From the NCBI GenBank assembly GCA_964648485.1, contig CAZYOF010000020.1, positions 1 through 58,349 of the forward strand: a stretch of 58,349 bases of DNA, in the 5' to 3' direction. The stretch comes from DAIOEK01 sp964648485. Lineage in GTDB: Bacteria; Chloroflexota; Anaerolineae; Anaerolineales; Anaerolineaceae. The stretch's first letter is position 1, and the number at the start of each line of letters is the position of its first letter. The position numbers and the translations under genes were made by a program. The notes under the pieces are model-generated. The model was not told where the DNA came from. It ran no database searches and worked only from the letters and a program-made list of their open reading frames with translations. Of the stretch, positions 43,110 to 52,827 are shown one piece after another.

Positions 43110-44006
43110 ATGACTGATTTCACGAGGTTACCCAATTTCATCATATTAGGTGCTGCAAAATCAGGGACAACTTCTCTATTTGAAATATTAAAACAACATC
43201 CCCAAATATTCGGAGCAGCCAAAAAAGAAGTGGGGTTTTTTAATAACGATGACAATTACCAAAAAGGTTTAGACTGGTATTCTTCGAAATTCTTTAAATC
43301 ATCCGAAACTTACAGGATCAGGATGGAGTCTACCCCAGCTTATCTTAATTGGGGTGAAAAAACAGCAGAACGGATAGCAGACACCTTTCAAAATATCCCA
43401 ATTAAATTTGCTCTGATATTCAGAGATCCGGTTGAGAGAGCATATTCAAATTACTGGCATCGTGTAAGGATGGGACAGGAAGATTTACCATTCGAAAAAG
43501 CAATCGAGGCAGAAGAAAACAGAATTGCAGATAATTATGCTGAACTATATCGGACAGGAAACAGTAAATATGGCTATTTCAGGGGTGGGTGTTACGCGAC
43601 TAACCTGAAGCCTTTCCTTGAGTACTTTGACAATGATCGATTTATTTTCCTTTTATCAGAGGATTTGTATAGTGAAAATTTCCAACAGACCTGTGAAATA
43701 ATCCAAAACTTTCTTGAAATCGATAAAACTTTTCTTTTACACCCTGCAACTTTGAATGTATCAGTTACATCCCGTAATGAATTTTTGAGCAAATTCTATT
43801 GGAAAATAAAAAAAGCAAATTGGAGTAACTTAGCGCGCTTACTACCCGGTATTAGAAGTCTTCACCTATACAATTCACTTTACAGACCTGCGAAATATCC
43901 ACCCATCGATCAGCAATATGCTCAGATTTTACGCGAACGATATAAAAACGAGATCATCGAACTTCAAAAACTGATAAATCGAGATTTATCCAAATGGCTT
44001 CAATAG
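43110..44006 (+). CDS. PAPS-dependent sulfotransferase 1
   Basis: A 298-residue cytosolic sulfotransferase. The 5'-phosphosulfate loop is GAAKSGTTSLFEIL near residue 14 and the 3'-phosphate site FRDPVERAYSNYWH near residue 108. It resembles heparan-sulfate-type (NDST/HS3ST-like) bacterial transferases. It should transfer sulfate from PAPS to a sugar hydroxyl or amine. It is one of three such genes in the cluster (43.1, 49.9, 50.8 kb) and ends the exporter/GT8 transcript. Confidence 0.82.
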   Translation: MTDFTRLPNFIILGAAKSGTTSLFEILKQHPQIFGAAKKEVGFFNNDDNYQKGLDWYSSKFFKSSETYRIRMESTPAYLNWGEKTAERIADTFQNIPIKFALIFRDPVERAYSNYWHRVRMGQEDLPFEKAIEAEENRIADNYAELYRTGNSKYGYFRGGCYATNLKPFLEYFDNDRFIFLLSEDLYSENFQQTCEIIQNFLEIDKTFLLHPATLNVSVTSRNEFLSKFYWKIKKANWSNLARLLPGIRSLHLYNSLYRPAKYPPIDQQYAQILRERYKNEIIELQKLINRDLSKWLQ

Positions 44007-44017
44007 TAGTGATTTGA

Positions 44018-44047
44018 TTGGTTTTTCGTACAAATCTCCGATATAAT
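44018..44047 (+). promoter_or_regulatory. Candidate promoter of the ABC importer genes
   Basis: TTGGTT (44018-44023), an 18-base spacer and TATAAT (44042-44047) lie about 40 bases upstream of the ABC ATPase ATG, in the only real gap (79 bases) after the sulfotransferase. Confidence 0.5.
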
Positions 44048-44085
44048 CGTTTCGTTCTTCATTCTACTACCACACAAAAAATATA

Positions 44086-44871
44086 ATGCAGAATCAATCT
44101 CCTGTTTTTCGTTGTACAAATTTGAGTAAAAACTTCTCCGCCCACGAGAAACATGTGGCAGCTCTTTCTGATCTTAGTTTTGAAGTTTTTCAAGGGGAAT
44201 TTGTATGTATCGTGGGTCCGAGCGGGTGTGGGAAATCTACCTTACTGCGGATTATGGCAGGGCTAATCAAAAAATCATCTGGCGAGATTCATTTCAGTCA
44301 TAAATCTAATTCGCGCCCACAGACCGCAATGGTATTTCAAAGCCAGGGATTATTCCCCTGGTTTAATGTGATTGAAAATGCTGCTTTGGGTCTTGAAATG
44401 CAGGGCATGGAAAAAACCAAACGATATGAAATCGCATCCGATTTCTTAGAGAAAATTGGATTAAAAAGCTTTTTATACGCCTATCCACATACATTATCCG
44501 GTGGAATGAAACAAAGGGTAGCCATATCCAGAGCATTTTTGGCTGATCCAGAAATTTTATTGATGGATGAGCCATTTGGCATGCTAGATGCGCAAACAAG
44601 AATAGTTATGCAGGAAGAATTATTAAACTTATGGCAAGAGCGCAAGCATACCATTGTTTACATCACCCACGACATTGATGAAGCGATATTTTTAGGAGAT
44701 CGGATATTAGTCATGAGCGGACGACCCGGAAGGTTGTTGGAAGATATTTCTATATCAAATCCTCGACCACGAGTTAGAAACCAGGTAGTTGCAAATGCAA
44801 TAGAAATTCGTTCTCATATTTGGAATATGTTGCATGATGAAGTCGTCAGAGATCTGGAAAAATCACAATGA
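44086..44871 (+). CDS. ABC importer ATPase, sulfonate/nitrate/taurine (SsuB/TauB) type
   Basis: A 261-residue ATPase: Walker A GPSGCGKST near residue 46, signature LSGGMKQRVAISRA near residue 138, Walker B ILLMDEPFGMLD. The GMKQRVAISRA and MDEPFGMLD forms are typical of the SsuB/TauB/NrtD group. It overlaps the permease gene by four bases. No Shine-Dalgarno is visible before the ATG. Confidence 0.85.
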   Translation: MQNQSPVFRCTNLSKNFSAHEKHVAALSDLSFEVFQGEFVCIVGPSGCGKSTLLRIMAGLIKKSSGEIHFSHKSNSRPQTAMVFQSQGLFPWFNVIENAALGLEMQGMEKTKRYEIASDFLEKIGLKSFLYAYPHTLSGGMKQRVAISRAFLADPEILLMDEPFGMLDAQTRIVMQEELLNLWQERKHTIVYITHDIDEAIFLGDRILVMSGRPGRLLEDISISNPRPRVRNQVVANAIEIRSHIWNMLHDEVVRDLEKSQ

Positions 44872-45632
44872 GAAAAAGAAGATATTCTATTCCCAGAATT
44901 TTCTCATTACTCACATCAATCCTCCTGCTGGTAGTTTGGGAATTAGCGGCAAAACTAGGTCTGATATCTTCTTCTATCTTCCCACCACCATCAAAAATAT
45001 TCGTAACATTTGCAGCTCTTATTATTGATGGAACACTGCTATCATCATCTGGAGCCACCTTATTTCGATTTTTCACCGGTGTTTTAGTTGGCTCTGTAAT
45101 AGGTGCCACACTGGGTTTGATAATGGGATGGTGGCGACCATTAAACTCTTTCTTATCACCGTGGATTAATGCATTTTACCCAATCCCCAAAATTGCTATA
45201 TTCCCATTGCTGTTGGTTATTTTTGGTATCGGAGAGAGATCTAAGTTTATTGCGATCATGCTGGGTGCGTTTTTTCCCATGGTAGTGACTACTATTAATG
45301 GAGTCCAACAGATCAGTAGAATTTATTTTGAAGTAGGTAAGAATTATGGTGTTCGCGGATTTAAAGTTTTCAGCCATATTCTTTTACCGGGCAGCCTTCC
45401 ATCTATCATGACAGGATTGCGACTGGCAGTAAATTCGGGTTTTGTGATTGCTATCAGTGTCGAGGTGATTTCTGCCAGGAATGGTCTGGGAGTTTTACTT
45501 TGGTATGGTTGGCAGACTTTTCGGGTCGCTGATTTATTTGCGGCTTTGATCGTAATTTCTATACTTGGTATCATAATAAACTATCTTTTGGAAAAAATTA
45601 TGATTCGTATGGTCCCATGGATGGGTGAATAA
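44868..45632 (+). CDS. ABC importer permease, SsuC/TauC type
   Basis: A 254-residue binding-protein-dependent permease with about six membrane segments. The EAA-like coupling loop is near residue 160 (YFEVGKNYGVRGFKVFSHIL). The RNGLGVLLWYGWQ part before the last segments is typical of sulfonate, taurine and nitrate permeases. Translationally coupled to the ATPase. A 105-base gap with AT-rich DNA separates it from the binding-protein gene. Confidence 0.85.
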   Translation: MRKRRYSIPRIFSLLTSILLLVVWELAAKLGLISSSIFPPPSKIFVTFAALIIDGTLLSSSGATLFRFFTGVLVGSVIGATLGLIMGWWRPLNSFLSPWINAFYPIPKIAIFPLLLVIFGIGERSKFIAIMLGAFFPMVVTTINGVQQISRIYFEVGKNYGVRGFKVFSHILLPGSLPSIMTGLRLAVNSGFVIAISVEVISARNGLGVLLWYGWQTFRVADLFAALIVISILGIIINYLLEKIMIRMVPWMGE

Positions 45633-45737
45633 TAATTAAGTATTGATAATACTAGAATCATTTGTACTTAGAATGATAGAATCGTTAGATTGTTTTTCCA
45701 AAATGCTTGCGAAGTACAATTTTTGAAGGAGATAATT

Positions 45738-46748
45738 ATGAAGGCTCTATCCAAATTGTTTTATTTAGCTGCATTTTTTAGTATTTTGATTTCCAGTTGT
45801 ACCTCTGGTAAAACTGTTTCGCTTAACCCAAAGGAACCTGTACATCTAAAAGTTGGTACTTATAATTACATTTCTTCAGCTCCATATTACATTGCGAGAG
45901 ATGAAGGCTTTTTTGCTGAACAAGGATTGGATGTAGAGCTTATTAATTTCGGTTCATCATCATCCGAAATTATTCCAGCTTTACTAAGCAAGCAACTGGA
46001 TGCAACAGCTCAAATATTAAGTGTGTCTATCTTGAATGCAATTCTTGAAGGGAATAATATTAAATTTGTTGCTGATCGAGGTTATATGAACCCCGATAAT
46101 TGTGTTACTGACGCATGGATGGCAACATCAGAAATAATCAATAGTGGCGATTTAGATAAACCGTCTTCAATTATGGGTAAAACAGTAAATGTCACAAAAG
46201 CAGGAACCATAGAATTTACATTAGATAAATTGTTAGAGGAAAAACAAATATCTAAAAATGACATTAATCTTGTATATATAGCTGATTCAGCTGCTCGAAT
46301 AGAATCATTGAAAAATGGATCTATGGATATTAGTGTATTATCGGAACCATGGTTGACAAAAGCAGAAGAAGCAGGTATTGCAGAAATATGGACTCCCCTC
46401 ACAGAAATCGTTCCTGGAATGACTATCGGGGTGACAGTATTTGGACCCACCCTGCTCGAGATGGATCCAGCTGTTGGTACAGCATTTATGAAAGCATACA
46501 TCAAAGCTATTGCCCAATTTAATGATGGTAAAACAGATCGGAATGTTGAGATCATCGCGAACTATACCAAGCTGAGCCCGGAGGATATCAAATCCTCATG
46601 TTGGACCAGTTTCAAACCCGATGCGAGTATTGATCCAAAGTACCTGGATGAATTTCAAAAATGGGCTTTAGAAAAGGGATACATCAACGGTGAAGTAGAG
46701 ATCGATCAAATGTATACATCGCTGTATGTGGATAACGCCAAGAAGTAA
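45738..46748 (+). CDS. NMT1/THI5-like (SsuA-type) substrate-binding lipoprotein
   Basis: A 336-residue binding protein. The lipobox ISSC follows a hydrophobic signal (FYLAAFFSILISSC), so it is membrane-anchored. The start VGTYNYISSAPYYIARDEGF with EQGLDVELINF is typical of the SsuA/NMT1 family that binds sulfonates, nitrate, taurine or thiamine precursors. The real ligand is not readable. The ATG at 45738 has GAAGGAG. Placement among sulfotransferases suggests a sulfur source, which is only inference. Confidence 0.82.
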   Translation: MKALSKLFYLAAFFSILISSCTSGKTVSLNPKEPVHLKVGTYNYISSAPYYIARDEGFFAEQGLDVELINFGSSSSEIIPALLSKQLDATAQILSVSILNAILEGNNIKFVADRGYMNPDNCVTDAWMATSEIINSGDLDKPSSIMGKTVNVTKAGTIEFTLDKLLEEKQISKNDINLVYIADSAARIESLKNGSMDISVLSEPWLTKAEEAGIAEIWTPLTEIVPGMTIGVTVFGPTLLEMDPAVGTAFMKAYIKAIAQFNDGKTDRNVEIIANYTKLSPEDIKSSCWTSFKPDASIDPKYLDEFQKWALEKGYINGEVEIDQMYTSLYVDNAKK

Positions 46749-46788
46749 AGACTGGTGGGTAAATGCAATAACAGTATAGATTGATCGG

Positions 46789-46821
46789 CAAGGTGGGCTT
46801 ATGAAAGTAGAGCCTGCCTTG
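46789..46821 (+). terminator. Hairpin after the ABC importer genes
   Basis: CAAGGTGGGCT (46789-46799) pairs with AGCCTGCCTTG (46811-46821) with two G-U wobbles around an 11-base loop. Only a T-rich tract, not a clean run of T, follows, so it may be a weak terminator. An AT-rich region with TATAAT at 46889 then leads to the next gene. Confidence 0.5.
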
Positions 46822-46915
46822 TATTCATAATTAATAGTTTTGTAGATAAAAAAATATCCACGGATGTTTCTAAATTCGATCCATAAACTATAATATAAAG
46901 ACTAATGATATTGGG

Positions 46916-49867
46916 ATGCGTACAAAAATGCTAGATTTTCGAATTACACCGCCATTGGATTACCTTCCCATGCAAGATGAGGTTCTGGGGGAGACGATCA
47001 TCCCGCAATTTGAGCGGACAGTCGCAAAATATCCTGAGAAGATTGCAATTCAAGATGAAGATAATTGTGTTACATATCAGGAATTGAACAATAAAATCAA
47101 TGTTATTGCGCATAGGATATTAGAATTATCGCCAAGTTCGAATTACCCCATCGCGTTCCTGGTTTCACCAGAAATCAAAGCCATCTATGCCCAAATGGCT
47201 ATTCTAAAAACCGGCGGTTTTTTTGTAGCACTGCATCCAAGTAATTCAATAAATCAGCTTAAGGCATACTTGGACGATTCATCCGCAAAAGTGTTGATCT
47301 ATTCCTCGGAAAATGCCAAAAGCGTTGACTACTTATGCAGCCAGTCAGGGGATTTAGAAGCCCTAAATATTGATGAGATCGACTTTACGGCTTCAGTTGG
47401 CAATCCAAATATCAAAATTGCACCGAATGCACCCTTTGGGATATTTTATACATCCGGTTCCACTGGCAAACCAAAGGGTGTATTGATGGGGCATTTATGT
47501 AGAAGTCAAACAATCCAGTATCAGACCAACGAAGCATGTTTTTCACCATGTGATAAAGTGGCTTTGGTTTCCTCGATATATTTTTTGCTTTCTCATGCAA
47601 ATCTTTTGGGAGCGCTACTTAATGGTGCGCAGCTCTGCTTATTTGATGTAAAAAAACACAGTGCGAAACAATCTTTAAATTGGATAATCCATGAAGGAAT
47701 AACCATCTTTCGCTCGACGCCCTCCATTTTCAGAACGATATTCAATGCCATTCCAGAGGGAACAGTATTGACGAATTTGAGATTTATCACACTGGGTGGA
47801 GAGCCGATCAGCAGTTCAGATATTGAATTATTTAAGAAGCATACTTCACCAAATTGTGTGTTGATTAACAATTATGCATCTTCAGAAGCGGGTATCATTT
47901 GCTATTACCCAGTAACCCACGATCTGCCCTCATTTTCAGGATTTTTACCGGCGGGATATCCTGCGCCAGGCAAAGAGATCTATTTAGTGGATAGGGATAG
48001 GAAGGTAATAAAAACAGGGGAGCCCGGAGAAATCTGTGTTCAGAGCAAATATTTAAGTCTTGGCTATTGGAATCAAAAAGAATTAAATGAACAAAAGTTT
48101 TCTGAACATCCAACGGATCCAGAAATGAAAATCTATCATACGGGTGATATTGGTCGGTTCAATGAAAATGGTATTCTGGAAGTTTTGGGGCGAAAAGACA
48201 CGCAGGTAAAAATTCGTGGATACCGCATGCAATTGGAATATATCGATGCGGTTATCCGAAGCGTGCCAGGTATAATGGATTCGGCTACCATCGTGAAGAA
48301 CGATGCCTTTTCAGGAGAGCGACTGGTAACCTACTATGTAAATGACTCTGATAAGAACTTATCAGTTGATCAACTTAGGCAGCAATTGGCTATAAAACTG
48401 GCATCGTACATGATCCCATCGACTTTTGTAAAAATGACAGCTTTACCCAGGACCCCGACAGGAAAAATATCACGAAATGACCTGCCTGAACCTGCAAGAA
48501 CTCGACCCGAATTGGATGTTCCCTATAATCCTCCATCATCTGATTTTGAAAAGACAGTTGTTCAGATATGGGAAAGGATTCTCCAGGTAGAAGGGATTGG
48601 AATAGATGATAATTTCTTTGATCTGGGGGGAGATTCGTTGAACTCCATCCTCATGTCTGTGGAAGTGGAAAAAATCGTTCCTAAGAAATTTCCGCAATCA
48701 TTTTTTACAAAACCAACGATCAGGAATTTAGGTGAGATATTTTCTGCATCCAATGAAGTCGGAGCTATAGCCAGTAAATTCCAGGTTTCCAGCTACCAGA
48801 AAGAAAAGCAGAGATCTCAAAATGATATTCAGAAAAAGAAACGGAAAGTAAATTACATAAAAAAAATATTTACCCATCGCTATACAAAAAATGATATCAA
48901 CAGAGCCATAGACAAAATTACTTCACGATACCTCATGACGCTTTCCTATGAGGATGCGCTGCGCTGGTCTGTGCGGTGGAGTCAGAACCTGATCGTTCAA
49001 AAGTATTTTTACCGTGATCGAAAAGTAATTTTTCGCCAGTGGCTGGAAGAACTTACGGGTAATCTGGATGAAATTGACAATTTATTCAAAACGAATATTT
49101 TGACCAACATGTATTTTCGGTTACCCAAAGCGGTCAATAAAAAACACAAAATCGTTGGGTCTGAGCTAATAAATTATTATAAGCAATCCCGGTATAAATA
49201 CTGGCGTTCTCTGGGACACATCATAGAAGCCGAAATACTGGAACAAGAGGGGCACCATTTTCCATTCAAAGGCTATGAATATCTAGAAAGCGCCTATCAA
49301 CAAAGGAAGGGTGTGATCCTCTTTTCTTTTCATGGGACGCCCAGTCCGGGCAGGTTCTACCTGCTTTCACGAAAAATTGGGGTGGAAGAGATACCAACCA
49401 TTTCATATCAGATTCCGATCAGGCAGAGTAAATTTGCAAAGGATAGAACGACTCTGACTGATAAGGCAATTTCTACGATGAATTCGGAGATTGCTTTATT
49501 TGGACAAAACGTTCTGAAGCAGGGAAAGATTATCCACTTTGCCAGCGATACGGAGGATACTGTTGGAAGAACGTATCAGGTGACGATAGGTCGAAGGATC
49601 TATCATCTGAAGGGTGGATTTGCCGAGATGGCACTGAATACCGGGGCGGTTATTGTCCCCTTCCAAAGATATTGCCTGCCAGATGGCCGGGTCCAAACCG
49701 AATTCTTTCAATCGATTGAAGTGCAAGGCAACACATATTATGAAAAGGTGGAAAATCTGGTTAATCAATATGCACAATTTATTGAACAATGCTGGAAATC
49801 CCATCCTGGATCTGTAAGTTGGACTCGTATGGATCGGCACTTAAAAAGACAAAATATTTATGCTTGA
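46916..49867 (+). CDS. Adenylation-carrier protein-acyltransferase fusion (NRPS-like)
   Basis: A 983-residue multidomain enzyme. Residues 30-520 are an NRPS/acyl-CoA-ligase adenylation domain (YTSGSTGKPKG at 178, YHTGDIG at 407, PRTPTGK with catalytic Lys517). Residues 540-610 are a carrier protein whose DNFFDLGGDSLNS holds the phosphopantetheine Ser574. A basic linker leads to a C-terminal domain (about 740-975) like the lipid A/LpxL acyltransferases (VILFSFHGTPSPGRFY, GGFAEMALNTGAVIVPFQRY). The usual HX4(D/E) is here HX4P. There is no condensation domain. It probably activates an acid and moves it from the carrier to a glycan or lipid. Confidence 0.75.
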   Translation: MRTKMLDFRITPPLDYLPMQDEVLGETIIPQFERTVAKYPEKIAIQDEDNCVTYQELNNKINVIAHRILELSPSSNYPIAFLVSPEIKAIYAQMAILKTGGFFVALHPSNSINQLKAYLDDSSAKVLIYSSENAKSVDYLCSQSGDLEALNIDEIDFTASVGNPNIKIAPNAPFGIFYTSGSTGKPKGVLMGHLCRSQTIQYQTNEACFSPCDKVALVSSIYFLLSHANLLGALLNGAQLCLFDVKKHSAKQSLNWIIHEGITIFRSTPSIFRTIFNAIPEGTVLTNLRFITLGGEPISSSDIELFKKHTSPNCVLINNYASSEAGIICYYPVTHDLPSFSGFLPAGYPAPGKEIYLVDRDRKVIKTGEPGEICVQSKYLSLGYWNQKELNEQKFSEHPTDPEMKIYHTGDIGRFNENGILEVLGRKDTQVKIRGYRMQLEYIDAVIRSVPGIMDSATIVKNDAFSGERLVTYYVNDSDKNLSVDQLRQQLAIKLASYMIPSTFVKMTALPRTPTGKISRNDLPEPARTRPELDVPYNPPSSDFEKTVVQIWERILQVEGIGIDDNFFDLGGDSLNSILMSVEVEKIVPKKFPQSFFTKPTIRNLGEIFSASNEVGAIASKFQVSSYQKEKQRSQNDIQKKKRKVNYIKKIFTHRYTKNDINRAIDKITSRYLMTLSYEDALRWSVRWSQNLIVQKYFYRDRKVIFRQWLEELTGNLDEIDNLFKTNILTNMYFRLPKAVNKKHKIVGSELINYYKQSRYKYWRSLGHIIEAEILEQEGHHFPFKGYEYLESAYQQRKGVILFSFHGTPSPGRFYLLSRKIGVEEIPTISYQIPIRQSKFAKDRTTLTDKAISTMNSEIALFGQNVLKQGKIIHFASDTEDTVGRTYQVTIGRRIYHLKGGFAEMALNTGAVIVPFQRYCLPDGRVQTEFFQSIEVQGNTYYEKVENLVNQYAQFIEQCWKSHPGSVSWTRMDRHLKRQNIYA

Positions 49868-49872
49868 GTATT

Positions 49873-50784
49873 ATGAGATCAGATAAATTAAGAAATCTAC
49901 CTAATTTCTTCATTATTGGCGCAGCGAAAGCAGGAACCACTTCTATATACGATATCCTAAAAAAATACAAAGAAGTATATCTTCCTGTTCAAAAAGAACC
50001 TTCGTTTTTTTGTGATAATGAATATTATGAAAAAGGGATAGAATGGTACATCGATACGTTCTACCGAAAAGCAGGTAAATATCCGGTTCGAGGGGACGCT
50101 ACACCGAGGTATTTGTACTGGGGGAAGAGAGTCATACCCAGATTTTTGGAGATATACCACAAAAATCTACCCAAAATAATAGTAATCTTTAGAAATCCAG
50201 CAGACCTGGTATATTCTTATTACTGGCAAAATGTAAGAGAGGGAAGAGAGTCATTATCTTTCAGCGAAGCATTGAAAAATGAAAACCAGAGGATGATAAC
50301 CCACAAAGAATTTTTAGAGTCGCGAGGACGGTTTACCTATGCATACTCCAAAATTGCCAATTACGCATCACAAATTAAGTTGTACAAAGATAATTTCCCT
50401 CCAAATAATTTTTTATATTTAATTACTGAAGACTTAAGAAACTTTCCATGGGTGGTAAGTAAATTAGAAACTTTTTTACAGCTAGATAAGATAATTTGGA
50501 GCAACACGGTTACCAGCAACCAGGCTAGTTTGCCTCGCTGTAGATGTATCCACCAGTGGTTAAGTAACCGCTCGAGATTAAAGGATATTATTAAAAATTT
50601 TCTTCCCTACAATCTGAGATATAGTATTAAACGTAGGGCAATAGAATTAAATCTTCAGAAAATGAAGTTACCAACTATGGATATTGAACTCAGGCGTAAG
50701 TTGACTAATGATTATCTTCCTGAAATAAAAAACCTGGAAAGCCTGATTGGCAGGGACCTTTCAGACTGGTATAAGAAATTATGA
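49873..50784 (+). CDS. PAPS-dependent sulfotransferase 2
   Basis: A 303-residue sulfotransferase. PAPS motifs are IIGAAKAGTTSIYDIL near residue 14 and FRNPADLVYSYYWQ near residue 107. The ATG at 49873 gives MRSDKLRNLPNF, parallel to the other two copies; the longer frame runs into the preceding gene. It follows the adenylation-acyltransferase gene by five bases and overlaps the next sulfotransferase by four, so all three are one transcript. Confidence 0.82.
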   Translation: MRSDKLRNLPNFFIIGAAKAGTTSIYDILKKYKEVYLPVQKEPSFFCDNEYYEKGIEWYIDTFYRKAGKYPVRGDATPRYLYWGKRVIPRFLEIYHKNLPKIIVIFRNPADLVYSYYWQNVREGRESLSFSEALKNENQRMITHKEFLESRGRFTYAYSKIANYASQIKLYKDNFPPNNFLYLITEDLRNFPWVVSKLETFLQLDKIIWSNTVTSNQASLPRCRCIHQWLSNRSRLKDIIKNFLPYNLRYSIKRRAIELNLQKMKLPTMDIELRRKLTNDYLPEIKNLESLIGRDLSDWYKKL

Positions 50785-51704
50785 TTAAAACCATAAATAT
50801 TAATGCAAAACTACCTAATCTCCTTATACTGGGTGCAGCAAAAGCTGGAACATCTACTTTATTTGATTTATTAAAACTTCATCCTGATGTCTATGGCTCA
50901 TTTGACAAGGAACCTCGATTCTTTAGCAATGATGACTATTTTAAAAAAGGAAAATCTTGGTATCAGAATACATATTTTCCAAATAGTGCTAATTATTTGA
51001 TCCGCATCGAAGCAACTCCTCATTATTTATACTGGGCAGATAAGGTATGCCCCAGAATAAAAAATGTTTATGAATCCGAACAGATAAAATTTTTGATTAT
51101 TTTACGTAATCCAATTGAGAGGGCTTATTCCTGGTATTGGAATATGGTTTACGATGGCAGAGAAACACTTCCATTTCTTGAAGCATTAAAATCTGAGACC
51201 TCGCGATTAAATGAGAATTATTCTTTACTAATGAGAACTGGTTCAATGGATTATGGATACATAAGAGGCAGTTGCTATTCTTCTCAAATTCAACTATTCT
51301 TTAATGATTTTCCATCCAGTTGTTTTCATGTAATATTCCTAGAGGATTTAATCAAAAACGAAAAGCAAGTATTAAATGCCGTTTTCAATCATTTGGAGAT
51401 TTATTCTCCTGTCGATTTAGCATTAGGGCATAGTAATCCAGCAATGATGCCTAAAAATGAAGCTCTACATTTTTTTCTACGCAACAAAAATAATTTGAAA
51501 TCTATATTAAAAACTTTCATACCGATAAGGCTACGGTATTACTTGAAATCAGCTTTGCTCGAGAGCAATTTAGAGAAAGTCCGCTATCCGCGCATGGAAA
51601 TGGGGGCACTGAACTATTTGAAAGAGAATTTAACCAAAGAAATTACAAGTCTTTCGCGAATGCTGGACAGAGATTTATCCTATTGGCTTGATTATCAGGG
51701 ATAA
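50781..51704 (+). CDS. PAPS-dependent sulfotransferase 3
   Basis: A 307-residue paralogue of the two other sulfotransferases. PAPS motifs are LGAAKAGTSTLFDLL near residue 18 and LRNPIERAYSWYWN near residue 112. It overlaps its neighbour by ATGA. Paralogue tails all end in a conserved RDLSxWL motif. Divergence among the three suggests different acceptor positions on the glycan. Confidence 0.82.
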   Translation: MIKTININAKLPNLLILGAAKAGTSTLFDLLKLHPDVYGSFDKEPRFFSNDDYFKKGKSWYQNTYFPNSANYLIRIEATPHYLYWADKVCPRIKNVYESEQIKFLIILRNPIERAYSWYWNMVYDGRETLPFLEALKSETSRLNENYSLLMRTGSMDYGYIRGSCYSSQIQLFFNDFPSSCFHVIFLEDLIKNEKQVLNAVFNHLEIYSPVDLALGHSNPAMMPKNEALHFFLRNKNNLKSILKTFIPIRLRYYLKSALLESNLEKVRYPRMEMGALNYLKENLTKEITSLSRMLDRDLSYWLDYQG

Positions 51705-51706
51705 AT

Positions 51707-52822
51707 GTGACCACGGCTGATCATGAAGACCACTTTACAATATTTTTAGCATCGCTTGAAGGTGGTGGGATTCAGAAAGCGACTATCAGATTAATTAACG
51801 AATTATTAATGCAAGGTATTAATGTTACACTGGTAACGATCAATGGTTCTGGACCGATCCGAAATGAAATTCCATCCAGATGTCAGTTTGTTGATCTCAA
51901 ATGTAAAAGAACAAGATCCGCCTTTTTTGCTACACTCAAATATCTCATATCCAATCATCCTCATATCGGGATAACATCCCAAACACACTTGAATGTGTTA
52001 CTGATAATCCTTCGCTTGTTGTGTGGTTACCCCAAAAAACTTTTTGTGAGAGAACACAATACATTCACAAAGGAAAATGTTTTTTCTGGTGCTTTATCTG
52101 AACGTATCAGAATTCCATTAATAATATTATTCTACCCTTACTGCACCCAGGTCATAGCTGTTTCTGAAAGTGTGGCAAAAAGCATAAAAAAGTTCACGAA
52201 GATTAAAAAACCGATCCGGATAATCAGAAATGGATTGGATATCAGGACTATAGAAAAAAGACAACTAGATACTACTTACTTACAGGATGGAAGAACTGAA
52301 AACGGCAGCAAATTAATAGTTGGGGTCGGTAGATTATCAAAACAAAAGAATTTTCAAGACTTGTTGAAAGCTTTTTCAATTCTACTTAAAAGGATTGATG
52401 CTAAATTATTTATTCTCGGTGAGGGGGAAGAACGGATATTATTAGAAAATATAGCTAACCAGCTTAATATTCAAGATAGTGTATTTCTTCCTGGCTTTAT
52501 TGATAACCCATACCCAATTATTGCAAATGCAGATGTATTTGTATCATCCTCGCAATGGGAGGGATTCAGCAATGTCATTATTGAAGCGCTGGCTTGTGGT
52601 GCACCCATTGTAGCAACAGATTGCCCGGGAGGACCTAAAGATATACTCGAAGATAAGCCATTTGCCAGGATAGTAAACATGGGAGATCCAATTGCGCTGG
52701 CAAATGGAATAGAGGAAATCCTCAATGCAGATCTCAACCGAAATCTAATTACAGAGTATGCAGAGACTTTTGATATCTCTAATGTAGCTAAAGAGTACGT
52801 CGCTCTAATCAATTCAGAGTAA
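51707..52822 (+). CDS. GT4 family glycosyltransferase 1
   Basis: A 371-residue GT-B transferase of the GT4 group. The N-terminal LEGGGIQKATIRLINEL is the acceptor-side loop and the C-terminal sugar-nucleotide site is EGFSNVIIEALACGAPIVAT near residue 285, with the E-x7-E pattern. It starts with GTG, two bases after the sulfotransferase stop. The sugar is not predictable. Confidence 0.82.
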   Translation: MTTADHEDHFTIFLASLEGGGIQKATIRLINELLMQGINVTLVTINGSGPIRNEIPSRCQFVDLKCKRTRSAFFATLKYLISNHPHIGITSQTHLNVLLIILRLLCGYPKKLFVREHNTFTKENVFSGALSERIRIPLIILFYPYCTQVIAVSESVAKSIKKFTKIKKPIRIIRNGLDIRTIEKRQLDTTYLQDGRTENGSKLIVGVGRLSKQKNFQDLLKAFSILLKRIDAKLFILGEGEERILLENIANQLNIQDSVFLPGFIDNPYPIIANADVFVSSSQWEGFSNVIIEALACGAPIVATDCPGGPKDILEDKPFARIVNMGDPIALANGIEEILNADLNRNLITEYAETFDISNVAKEYVALINSE

Positions 52823-52827
52823 TTGAG

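Noticed and set aside
44007..44085. Thiamine (TPP) riboswitch before the NMT1/THI5-type importer
   Set aside because: The gap is too short and lacks the conserved CTGAGA-type core.
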